This document shows, one piece after another, positions 21,701-33,700 of a stretch of DNA of 64,000 nt. The notes beneath the pieces were generated by a model. It searched no databases. It was given only the letters and a program-made list of their open reading frames with translations, and had not been told where the DNA came from. Both the position numbers and the translations under genes were made by a program. Every line of letters starts with the position of its first letter. Positions within the stretch are counted from its first letter, which is position 1. Origin of the DNA: Ashinkailepas kermadecensis (taxonomy: Eukaryota; Arthropoda; Thecostraca; Neolepadidae); the NCBI GenBank assembly GCA_034440615.1, contig JAOTOM010002906.1:1-64000 (forward strand). The letters are read 5' to 3'.

Positions 21701-24700
21701 ATTCACCCACCAATGAGCGGCAGCAGACGTGATTCACCCAACAATGAGCGGCAGCAGACGTGATTCACCCACCAATGAGCGGCAGCAGACGTGATTCACC
21801 CACCAATGAGCGGCAGCAGACGTGATTCACCCACCAATGAGGCGGCAGACGTGATTCACCCAACAATGAGCGGCAGCAGACGTGATTCACCCACCAATGA
21901 GCGGCAGCAGACGTGATTCACCCACCAATGAGCGGCAGCAGCGCCAGCGCGCCGTCAGTGTCGTCGGCCACGATCAGCTGCTGCAGCAGCATGTAAAGCG
22001 CGGCCGGGTGGCCGGGCCGCAGCTGCAGCGAGCGCCGCAGCGCGCCCTCGGCGGCGGCCAGCTCGCCCTGGGAGCGGCGGCAGCGCGCCAGGTTGCGCAG
22101 CAGTCGCGCCGCCGTCTCCGGCTCTGTCGGTGGCCCAGATGTAACGGTGACGTCAACACTGGCGTACGAGCTGTCTGCAGGGCCGGAGATCTCGCGTGCG
22201 TTCGGGACCGCCGTGGCGAAAACAGAAACTACCGGACGTCCGGTAGAAACTTGAGTCCCGCGTCCGGAGCGTCAGCCGAACTCTGCCCTGAGTCAATTTA
22301 AGTGTTGGTGCGTCATATTCGGGCAAAGATGTATACATATATTCCGTGGAGATTGATGGAAAAAACGATTTCCGACAATGACCTTTCGCTGCAATATCCC
22401 TGCAGCCTCCACGCTGATCGAATGTCATGCGACGCTTTCGTGAAGCATGCGCCTCATAAAAACAACAAAAGCGCAGCGATCGCAACCGCCGACCAAGTAC
22501 GTGAAAAAAATATTCTGCCCGTCCGAGATAGAATCTACCGGGTGTCCGATAGATTCTTGGTCGTCCGGACGGTTCCCACTCAGCTGATTGGCTAGAATCT
22601 TTTGAGCGGAGCATATATTCTTGAGGATTCTTTGCCGTCCGGGTGGCTCCGAACGCACGCCTCGGCCTCATCGCCTTCGGCGCCACTGGTGAAATACTTG
22701 TCCATGGTAGGTTCCGGACTCGAATGAAGTCAAACCGCTATCGTAATCTCGAGATTGTCGTCAAGGGAACACAGCAACATGCAGCACGATGACACCCAAT
22801 TACAGCCCACATGATTAGAATTAATTCAGGGCATCCACCATGTGTTCAGAACCATCACCGGGCCAGGTAACCAGCGACAGACCCGACGGAGCTGAAATCG
22901 GCCAGAACTGTACTGAATACCGGGAAGTCCACGAGAAGGTATATATTCACGAATGGACATATACGAATAGACATTCCGGACGTACTGCGGGCTGCGTAGT
23001 GAACTAAATGGCTGTACAAAGTGCATGCGTGTACATGATACAACTAAGATTGACATGAAAGCAACCAAGATGGGCTTTTGTTGCATCAGAACTTTTATTT
23101 AAATACACAAGGGCGCCTGCTGTTGTGCGCGTGGACGTGTGTCTCCATGTAAGTCGGCTACCCAGCTTGGGAAGACCGGCCAGCGCCTGCAGCAGGTCCC
23201 CAGCAGGCCCGCACCGTCCGGCTGCCAGCAGGGTGTCTGCCCGCACCTCCAACAGCGCAACCATCTCAGCCACGTGGTCTGCCTCTGCGGGCAGTACCGT
23301 GTTACGTGACCTGCCACTGTGGATGGTACCGCGTCACATGACATAACTGTGTTGAGGTAAGGCTTTATCACAACATCATGACGGTTAACATCACCCGACC
23401 TACACTATGAATACATCACAATCAGCGACTAACCCACTAGTACGAATTGGCGTAGAATGATGATGCATAATGATATGGGCGCAACATGACCCTGGATGTT
23501 GACGCGCCCATAAACTCCAATCCACCGAATTGGCACAGCCTGATACACGGGCAGAATAGTGCTGAGGGCCGGATCCGATACCTCATCTCCACCGATGGTC
23601 TCGGTGCCTCCCTGGTGGTGAGACGGTCTCGGTGCCTCCCTGGTGGTGAGACGATCCCGGTACCTCCCTGGTGGTCAGACGGTCCCGGTACCTCCCTGAT
23701 GGTCAGATGGTCCCGGTACCTCCCTGGTGGTTAGATGGTCCCGGTGCCTCCCTGGTGGTCAGATGGTCCCGGTACCTCCCTGGTGGTCGGATGATCCCGG
23801 TGCTTCCCTTGTGATTAGACGGTCCCGGTACTTCCCTGGTGGCCAGACCCGGTCCCGGTACCAACCTGGTGGTCAGACGGTCCCGGTATCTCCCTGGTGG
23901 CCAGACCCGGTCCCAGTACCTCTCTGGTGGTCAGACGATCCCGGTACCTCCCTGGTGGTCAGACGGTCCCGGTATCTCCCTGGTGGCCAGATGGTCCCGG
24001 TGCCTCCCTGATGGTCAGACGGTCCCGGTACCTATCTGGTGGACAGATGGTCCCGGTGCCTCCCTGATGGTCAGACGGTCCCGGTACCTCCCTGATGGTC
24101 AGACGGTCCCGGTACCTCCCTGGTGGTCAGATGGTCCTGGTACCTCCCTGGTGGTCAGATGGTCCCGGTACCTCCCTGGTGGTCAGATGGTCCCGGTGCC
24201 TCCCTGATGGTCAGACGGTCCCGGTACCTCCCTGATGGTCAGACGGTCCCGGTACCTCCCTGATGGTCAGACGGTCCCGGTACCTCCCTGGTGGTCAGAC
24301 GGTCCCGGTACCTCCCTGGTGGTCAGACGGTCCCGGTACCTCCCTGGTGGTCAGACGGTCCCGGTGCCTCCCTGATGGTCAGACGGTCCCGGTACCTCCC
24401 TGATGGTCAGATGGTCCCGGTACCTCCCTGGTGGTCAGATGGTCCCGGTGCCTCCCTGATGGTCAGACGGTCCCGGTACCTCCCTGGTGGTCAGATGGTC
24501 CCGGTACCTCCCTGGTGGTCAGACGGTCCCGGTACCTCCCTGATGGTCAGACGGTCCCGGTACCTCCCTGATGGTCAGACGGTCCCGGTACCTCCCTGGT
24601 GGTCAGATGGTCCCGGTACCTCCCTGATGGTCAGACGGTCCCGGTACCTCCCTGATGGTCAGATGGTCCCGGTACCTCCCTGGTGGTCAGATGGTCCCGG

Positions 24701-27700
24701 TGCCTCCCTGATGGTCAGACGGTCCCGGACCTCCCTGGTGGTCAGATGGTCCCGGTGCCTCCCTGATGGTCAGACGGTCCCGGTACCTCCCTGGTGGTCA
24801 GACGGTCCCGGTACCTCCCTGGTGGTCAGATGGTCCCGGTACCTCCCTGGTGATCAGACGGTCCCGGTACCTCCCTGGTGGTCAGACGGTCCCGGTGCCT
24901 CCCTGATGGTCAGACGGTCCCGGTACCTCCCTGATGGTCAGACGGTCCCGGTACCTCCCTGGTGATCAGACGGTCCCGGTACCTCTCTGGTGGCCAGACG
25001 ATCCCGGTACCTCCCTGGTGGTCAGACGGTCCCGGCGCCTCTCTGGTGTCAGACGGTCCCGGTACCTCCCTGGTGGTCAGATGGTCCCAGTACCTCTCTG
25101 GTGGTCAGACGGTCCCGGTACCTCCCTGGTGGTCAGACGGTCCCGGTACCTCCCTGGTGGTCAGACGGTCCCGGTACCTCCCTGGTGGTCAGACGGTCCC
25201 GGTGCCTCCCTGATGGTCAGACGGTCCCGGTACCTCCCTGGTGGTCAGACGGTCCCGGTACCTCCCTGATGGTCAGACGGTCCCGGTACCTCCCTGATGG
25301 TCAGGTGGTCCCGGTACCTCCTTGGTGGCCAGACCCGGTCCCAGTACCTCCCTGATGGTCAGATGGTCCCGGTACCTCCCTGATGGTCAGGTGGTCCCGG
25401 TACCTCCCTGGTGGCCAGACCCGGTCCCAGTACCTCCCTGATGGTCAGACGGTCCCGGTACCTCCTTGGTGGTCAGACGGTCCCAGTACCTCTCTGATGG
25501 TCAGACGGTCCAGGTACCTCCCTGGTGGTCAGATGGTCAGATGGTCCCGGTACCTCCCTGGTGGTCAGACGGTCCCGGTACCTCCCTGGTGGTCAGACGG
25601 TCCCGGTACCTCCCTGGTGGTCAGACGGTCCCGGTACCTCCCTGGTGGTCAGACGGTCCCGGTACCTCCCTGATGGTCAGACGGTCCCGGTACCTCCCTG
25701 GTGGTCAGACGGTCCCGGTACATCACTGGTGGTCAGACGGTCCCGGTACCTCCCTGATGGTCAGACGGTCCCGGTACCTCCCTGGTGGTCAGACGGTCCC
25801 GGTACCTCCCTGGTGGTCAGACGGTCCCGGTACCTCCCTGATGGTCAGACGGTCCCGGTACCTCCCTGGTGGTCAGACGGTCCCGGTACCTCCCTGATGG
25901 TCAGACGGTCCCGGTACCTCCCTGGTGGTCAGATGGTCCCGGTACCTCCCTGGTGGTCAGATGGTCCCGGTACCTCCCTGGTGATCAGACGGTCCCGGTA
26001 CCTCCCTGGTGGTCAGACGGTCCCGGTGCCTCCCTGATGGTCAGACGGTCCCGGTACCTCCCTGATGGTCAGACGGTCCCGGTACCTCCCTGGTGATCAG
26101 ACGGTCCCGGTACCTCTCTGGTGGCCAGACGATCCCGGTACCTCCCTGGTGGTCAGACGGTCCCGGCGCCTCTCTGGTGTCAGACGGTCCCGGTACCTCC
26201 CTGGTGGTCAGATGGTCCCAGTACCTCTCTGGTGGTCAGACGGTCCCGGTACCTCCCTGGTGGTCAGACGGTCCCGGTACCTCCCTGGTGGTCAGACGGT
26301 CCCGGTACCTCCCTGGTGGTCAGACGGTCCCGGTGCCTCCCTGATGGTCAGACGGTCCCGGTACCTCCCTGGTGGTCAGACGGTCCCGGTACCTCCCTGA
26401 TGGTCAGACGGTCCCGGTACCTCCCTGATGGTCAGGTGGTCCCGGTACCTCCCTGGTGGCCAGACCCGGTCCCAGTACCTCCCTGATGGTCAGATGGTCC
26501 CGGTACCTCCCTGATGGTCAGGTGGTCCCGGTACCTCCCTGGTGGCCAGACCCGGTCCCAGTACCTCCCTGATGGTCAGACGGTCCCGGTACCTCCTTGG
26601 TGGTCAGACGGTCCCAGTACCTCTCTGATGGTCAGACGGTCCAGGTACCTCCCTGGTGGTCAGATGGTCAGATGGTCCCGGTACCTCCCTGGTGGTCAGA
26701 CGGTCCCGGTACCTCCCTGGTGGTCAGACGGTCCCGGTACCTCCCTGGTGGTCAGACGGTCCCGGTACCTCCCTGGTGGTCAGACGGTCCCGGTACCTCC
26801 CTGATGGTCAGACGGTCCCGGTACCTCCCTGGTGGTCAGACGGTCCCGGTACTTCACTGGTGGTCAGACGGTCCCGGTACCTCCCTGATGGTCAGACGGT
26901 CCCGGTACCTCCCTGGTGGTCAGACGGTCCCGGTACCTCCCTGGTGGTCAGACGGTCCCGGTACCTCCCTGATGGTCAGACGGTCCCGGTACCTCCCTGG
27001 TGGTCAGACGGTCCCGGTACCTCCATGATGGTCAGACGGTCCCGGTACCTCCATGATGGTCAGACGGTCCCGGTACCTCCCTGGTGGTCAGACGGTCCCG
27101 GTACCTCCCTGGTGGTCAGACGGTCCCGGTACCTCCCTGGTGGTCAGATGGTCCCGGTACCTCCCTGGTGGTCAGATGGTCCCGGTACCTCCCTGATGGT
27201 CAGACGGTCCCGGTACCTCCCTGATGGTCAGACGGTCCCGGTACCTCCCTGATGGTCAGACGGTCCCGGTACCTCCCTGATGGTCAGATGGTCCCGGTAC
27301 CTCCCTGGTGGTCAGACGGTCCCGGTACCTCCCTGATGGTCAGATGGTCCCGGTACCTCCCTGATGGTCAGACGGTCCCGGTACCTCCCTGGTGGGCAGA
27401 CGGTCCCGGTACCTCCCTGATGGGCAGACGGTCCCGGTACCTCCCTGATGGTCAGACGGTCCCGGTACCTCCCTGATGGTCAGACGGTCCCGGTACCTCC
27501 CTGGTGGTCAGACGGTCCAGGTACCTCCCTGGTGGTCAGACGGTCCCGGTGCCTCCCTGGTGGTCAGACGGTCCCGGTACCTCCCTGATGGTCAGACGGT
27601 CCAGGTACCTCCCTGGTGGTCAGACGGTCCCGGTACCTCCCTGATGGTCAGACGGTCCCGGTGCCTCCCTGGTGGTCAGACGGTCCCGGTACCTCCCTGA

Positions 27701-30700
27701 TGGTCAGACGGTCCAGATACCTCCCTGGTGGTCAGACGGTCCCGGTACCTCCCTGGTGGTCAGACGGTCCCGGTACCTCCCTGGTGGTCAGACGGTCCCG
27801 GTACCTCCCTGATGGTCAGACGGTCCCGGTACCTCCCTGGTGGTCAGACGGTCCCGGTACCTCCCTGATGGTCAGACGGTCCCGGTACCTCCCTGATGGT
27901 CAGATGGTCCCGGTACCTCCCTGGTGGTCAGATGGTCCCGGTGCCTCCCTGATGGTCAGACGGTCCCGGACCTCCCTGGTGGTCCGATGGTCCCGGTGCC
28001 TCCCTGATGGTCAGACGGTCCCGGTACCTCCCTGGTGGTCAGACGGTCCCGGTACCTCCCTGGTGGTCAGATGGTCCCGGTACCTCCCTGGTGATCAGAC
28101 GGTCCCGGTACCTCCCTGGTGGTCAGACGGTCCCGGTGCCTCCCTGATGGTCAGACGGTCCCGGTACCTCCCTGATGGTCAGACGGTCCCGGTACCTCCC
28201 TGGTGATCAGACGGTCCCGGTACCTCTCTGGTGGCCAGACGATCCCGGTACCTCCCTGGTGGTCAGACGGTCCCGGCGCCTCTCTGGTGTCAGACGGTCC
28301 CGGTACCTCCCTGGTGGTCAGATGGTCCCAGTACCTCTCTGGTGGTCAGACGGTCCCGGTACCTCCCTGGTGGTCAGACGGTCCCGGTACCTCCCTGGTG
28401 GTCAGACGGTCCCGGTGCCTCCCTGATGGTCAGACGGTCCCGGTACCTCCCTGGTGGTCAGACGGTCCCGGTACCTCCCTGATGGTCAGACGGTCCCGGT
28501 ACCTCCCTGATGGTCAGGTGGTCCCGGTACCTCCCTGGTGGCCAGACCCGGTCCCAGTACCTCCCTGATGGTCAGATGGTCCCGGTACCTCCCTGATGGT
28601 CAGGTGGTCCCGGTACCTCCCTGGTGGCCAGACCCGGTCCCAGTACCTCCCTGATGGTCAGACGGTCCCGGTACCTCCTTGGTGGTCAGACGGTCCCAGT
28701 ACCTCTCTGATGGTCAGACGGTCCAGGTACCTCCCTGGTGGTCAGATGGTCAGATGGTCCCGGTACCTCCCTGGTGGTCAGACGGTACCGGTACCTCCCT
28801 GGTGGTCAGACGGTCCCGGTACCTCCCTGGTGGTCAGACGGTCCCGGTACCTCCCTGGTGGTCAGACGGTCCCGGTACCTCCCTGATGGTCAGACGGTCC
28901 CGGTACCTCCCTGGTGGTCAGACGGTCCCGGTACTTCACTGGTGGTCAGACGGTCCCGGTACCTCCCTGATGGTCAGACGGTCCCGGTACCTCCCTGGTG
29001 GTCAGACGGTCCCGGTACCTCCCTGGTGGTCAGACGGTCCCGGTACCTCCCTGATGGTCAGACGGTCCCGGTACCTCCCTGGTGGTCAGACGGTCCCGGT
29101 ACCTCCATGATGGTCAGACGGTCCCGGTACCTCCCTGATGGTCAGACGGTCCCGGTACCTCCCTGGTGGTCAGACGGTCCCGGTACCTCCCTGGTGGTCA
29201 GACGGTCCCGGTACCTCCCTGGTGGTCAGATGGTCCCGGTACCTCCCTGGTGGTCAGATGGTCCCGGTACCTCCCTGATGGTCAGACGGTCCCGGTACCT
29301 CCCTGATGGTCAGACGGTCCCGGTACCTCCCTGATGGTCAGACGGTCCCGGTACCTCCCTGATGGTCAGATGGTCCCGGTACCTCCCTGGTGGTCAGACG
29401 GTCCCGGTACCTACCTGATGGTCAGATGGTCCCGGTACCTCCCTGATGGTCAGACGGTCCCGGTACCTCCCTGGTGGGCAGACGGTCCCGGTACCTCCCT
29501 GATGGGCAGACGGTCCCGGTACCTCCCTGATGGTCAGACGGTCCCGGTACCTCCCTGATGGTCAGACGGTCCCGGTACCTCCCTGGTGGTCAGACGGTCC
29601 AGGTACCTCCCTGGTGGTCAGACGGTCCCGGTGCCTCCCTGGTGGTCAGACGGTCCCGGTACCTCCCTGATGGTCAGACGGTCCAGGTACCTCCCTGGTG
29701 GTCAGACGGTCCCGGTACCTCCCTGATGGTCAGACGGTCCCGGTGCCTCCCTGGTGGTCAGACGGTCCCGGTACCTCCCTGATGGTCAGACGGTCCAGAT
29801 ACCTCCCTGGTGGTCAGACGGTCCCGGTACCTCCCTGGTGGTCAGACGGTCCCGGTACCTCCCTGGTGGTCAGACGGTCCCGGTACCTCCCTGATGGTCA
29901 GACGGTCCCGGTACCTCCCTGGTGGTCAGACGGTCCCGGTACCTCCCTGGCGGTCAGACGGTCCCGGTACCTCCCTGATGGTCAGACGGTCCCGGTACCT
30001 CCCTGGTGGTCAGACGGTCCCGGTACCTCCCTGGTGGTCAGACGGTCCCGGTACCTCCCTGATGGTCAGACGGTCCCGGTACCTCCCTGGCGGTCAGACG
30101 GTCCCGGTACCTCCCTGATGGTCAGACGGTCCCGGTACCTCCCTGGTGGTCAGACGGTCCCGGTACCTCCCTGGTGGTCAGACGGTCCCGGTACCTCCCT
30201 GGTGGTCAGACGGTCCCGGTACCTCCCTGGTGGTCAGACGGTCCCGGTACCTCCCTGGTGGTCAGACGGTCCCGGTACCTTCCTGATGGTCAGACGGTCC
30301 CGGTACCTCCCTGGTGGTCAGACAGTCCCGGTACCCCCTGATGGTCAGACGGTCCCGGTACCTCCCTGGTGGTCAGACGGTCCCGGTACCTCCATGGTGG
30401 TCAGACGGTCCCGGTACCTTCCTGGTGGTCAGACGGTCCCGGTACCTCCCTGGTGGTCAGACGGTCCCGGTACCCCCTGATGGTCAGACGGTCCCGGTAC
30501 CTCCCTGGTGGTCAGACGGTCCCGGTACCTCCCTGGTGGTCAGACGGTCCCGGTACCTCCCTGGTGGTCAGACGGTCCCGGTACCTCCCTGGTGGTCAGA
30601 CGGTCCCGGTGCCTCCCTGATGGTCAGACGGTCCCGGTACCTCCCTGGTGGTCAGACGGTCCCGGTACCTCCCTGATGGTCAGACGGTCCCGGTACCTCC

Positions 30701-33700
30701 CTGATGGTCAGGTGGTCCCGGTACCTCCTTGGTGGCCAGACCCGGTCCCAGTACCTCCCTGATGGTCAGATGGTCCCGGTACCTCCCTGATGGTCAGGTG
30801 GTCCCGGTACCTCCCTGGTGGCCAGACCCGGTCCCAGTACCTCCCTGATGGTCAGACGGTCCCGGTACCTCCTTGGTGGTCAGACGGTCCCAGTACCTCT
30901 CTGATGGTCAGACGGTCCAGGTACCTCCCTGGTGGTCAGATGGTCAGATGGTCCCGGTACCTCCCTGGTGGTCAGACGGTCCCGGTACCTCCCTGGTGGT
31001 CAGACGGTCCCGGTACCTCCCTGGTGGTCAGACGGTCCCGGTACCTCCCTGGTGGTCAGACGGTCCCGGTACCTCCCTGATGGTCAGACGGTCCCGGTAC
31101 CTCCCTGGTGGTCAGACGGTCCCGGTACATCACTGGTGGTCAGACGGTCCCGGTACCTCCCTGATGGTCAGACGGTCCCGGTACCTCCCTGGTGGTCAGA
31201 CGGTCCCGGTACCTCCCTGGTGGTCAGACGGTCCCGGTACCTCCCTGATGGTCAGACGGTCCCGGTACCTCCCTGGTGGTCAGACGGTCCCGGTACCTCC
31301 CTGATGGTCAGACGGTCCCGGTACCTCCCTGGTGGTCAGATGGTCCCGGTACCTCCCTGGTGGTCAGATGGTCCCGGTACCTCCCTGGTGATCAGACGGT
31401 CCCGGTACCTCCCTGGTGGTCAGACGGTCCCGGTGCCTCCCTGATGGTCAGACGGTCCCGGTACCTCCCTGATGGTCAGACGGTCCCGGTACCTCCCTGG
31501 TGATCAGACGGTCCCGGTACCTCTCTGGTGGCCAGACGATCCCGGTACCTCCCTGGTGGTCAGACGGTCCCGGCGCCTCTCTGGTGTCAGACGGTCCCGG
31601 TACCTCCCTGGTGGTCAGATGGTCCCAGTACCTCTCTGGTGGTCAGACGGTCCCGGTACCTCCCTGGTGGTCAGACGGTCCCGGTACCTCCCTGGTGGTC
31701 AGACGGTCCCGGTACCTCCCTGGTGGTCAGACGGTCCCGGTGCCTCCCTGATGGTCAGACGGTCCCGGTACCTCCCTGGTGGTCAGACGGTCCCGGTACC
31801 TCCCTGATGGTCAGACGGTCCCGGTACCTCCCTGATGGTCAGGTGGTCCCGGTACCTCCCTGGTGGCCAGACCCGGTCCCAGTACCTCCCTGATGGTCAG
31901 ATGGTCCCGGTACCTCCCTGATGGTCAGGTGGTCCCGGTACCTCCCTGGTGGCCAGACCCGGTCCCAGTACCTCCCTGATGGTCAGACGGTCCCGGTACC
32001 TCCTTGGTGGTCAGACGGTCCCAGTACCTCTCTGATGGTCAGACGGTCCAGGTACCTCCCTGGTGGTCAGATGGTCAGATGGTCCCGGTACCTCCCTGGT
32101 GGTCAGACGGTCCCGGTACCTCCCTGGTGGTCAGACGGTCCCGGTACCTCCCTGGTGGTCAGACGGTCCCGGTACCTCCATGATGGTCAGACGGTCCCGG
32201 TACCTCCCTGGTGGTCAGACGGTCCCGGTACCTCCCTGGTGGTCAGACGGTCCCGGTACCTCCCTGGTGGTCAGATGGTCCCGGTACCTCCCTGGTGGTC
32301 AGATGGTCCCGGTACCTCCCTGATGGTCAGACGGTCCCGGTACCTCCCTGATGGTCAGACGGTCCCGGTACCTCCCTGATGGTCAGACGGTCCCGGTACC
32401 TCCCTGATGGTCAGATGGTCCCGGTACCTCCCTGGTGGTCAGACGGTCCCGGTACCTCCCTGATGGTCAGATGGTCCCGGTACCTCCCTGATGGTCAGAC
32501 GGTCCCGGTACCTCCCTGGTGGGCAGACGGTCCCGGTACCTCCCTGATGGGCAGACGGTCCCGGTACCTCCCTGATGGTCAGACGGTCCCGGTACCTCCC
32601 TGATGGTCAGACGGTCCCGGTACCTCCCTGGTGGTCAGACGGTCCAGGTACCTCCCTGGTGGTCAGACGGTCCCGGTGCCTCCCTGGTGGTCAGACGGTC
32701 CCGGTACCTCCCTGATGGTCAGACGGTCCAGGTACCTCCCTGGTGGTCAGACGGTCCCGGTACCTCCCTGATGGTCAGACGGTCCCGGTGCCTCCCTGGT
32801 GGTCAGACGGTCCCGGTACCTCCCTGATGGTCAGACGGTCCAGATACCTCCCTGGTGGTCAGACGGTCCCGGTACCTCCCTGGTGGTCAGACGGTCCCGG
32901 TACCTCCCTGGTGATCAGACGGTCCCGGTACCTCCCTGATGGTCAGACGGTCCCGGTACCTCCCTGGTGGTCAGACGGTCCCGGTACCTCCCTGATGGTC
33001 AGACGGTCCCGGTACCTCCCTGATGGTCAGATGGTCCCGGTACCTCCCTGGTGGTCAGATGGTCCCGGTGCCTCCCTGATGGTCAGACGGTCCCGGACCT
33101 CCCTGGTGGTCAGATGGTCCCGGTGCCTCCCTGATGGTCAGACGGTCCCGGTACCTCCCTGGTGGTCAGACGGTCCCGGTACCTCCCTGGTGGTCAGATG
33201 GTCCCGGTACCTCCCTGGTGATCAGACGGTCCCGGTACCTCCCTGGTGGTCAGACGGTCCCGGTGCCTCCCTGATGGTCAGACGGTCCCGGTACCTCCCT
33301 GATGGTCAGACGGTCCCGGTACCTCCCTGGTGATCAGACGGTCCCGGTACCTCTCTGGTGGCCAGACGATCCCGGTACCTCCCTGGTGGTCAGACGGTCC
33401 CGGCGCCTCTCTGGTGTCAGACGGTCCCGGTACCTCCCTGGTGGTCAGATGGTCCCAGTACCTCTCTGGTGGTCAGACGGTCCCGGTACCTCCCTGGTGG
33501 TCAGACGGTCCCGGTACCTCCCTGGTGGTCAGACGGTCCCGGTGCCTCCCTGGTGGTCAGACGGTCCCGGTACCTCCCTGGTGGTCAGACGGTCCCGGTA
33601 CCTCCCTGATGGTCAGACGGTCCCGGTACCTCCCTGATGGTCAGGTGGTCCCGGTACCTCCCTGGTGGCCAGACCCGGTCCCAGTACCTCCCTGATGGTC

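Noticed and set aside
20030..21925. Possible CRISPR array (about 30-bp regular repeats)
   Set aside because: Units are contiguous with no unique spacers, lie in a eukaryotic intron and copy the exon 6 donor.
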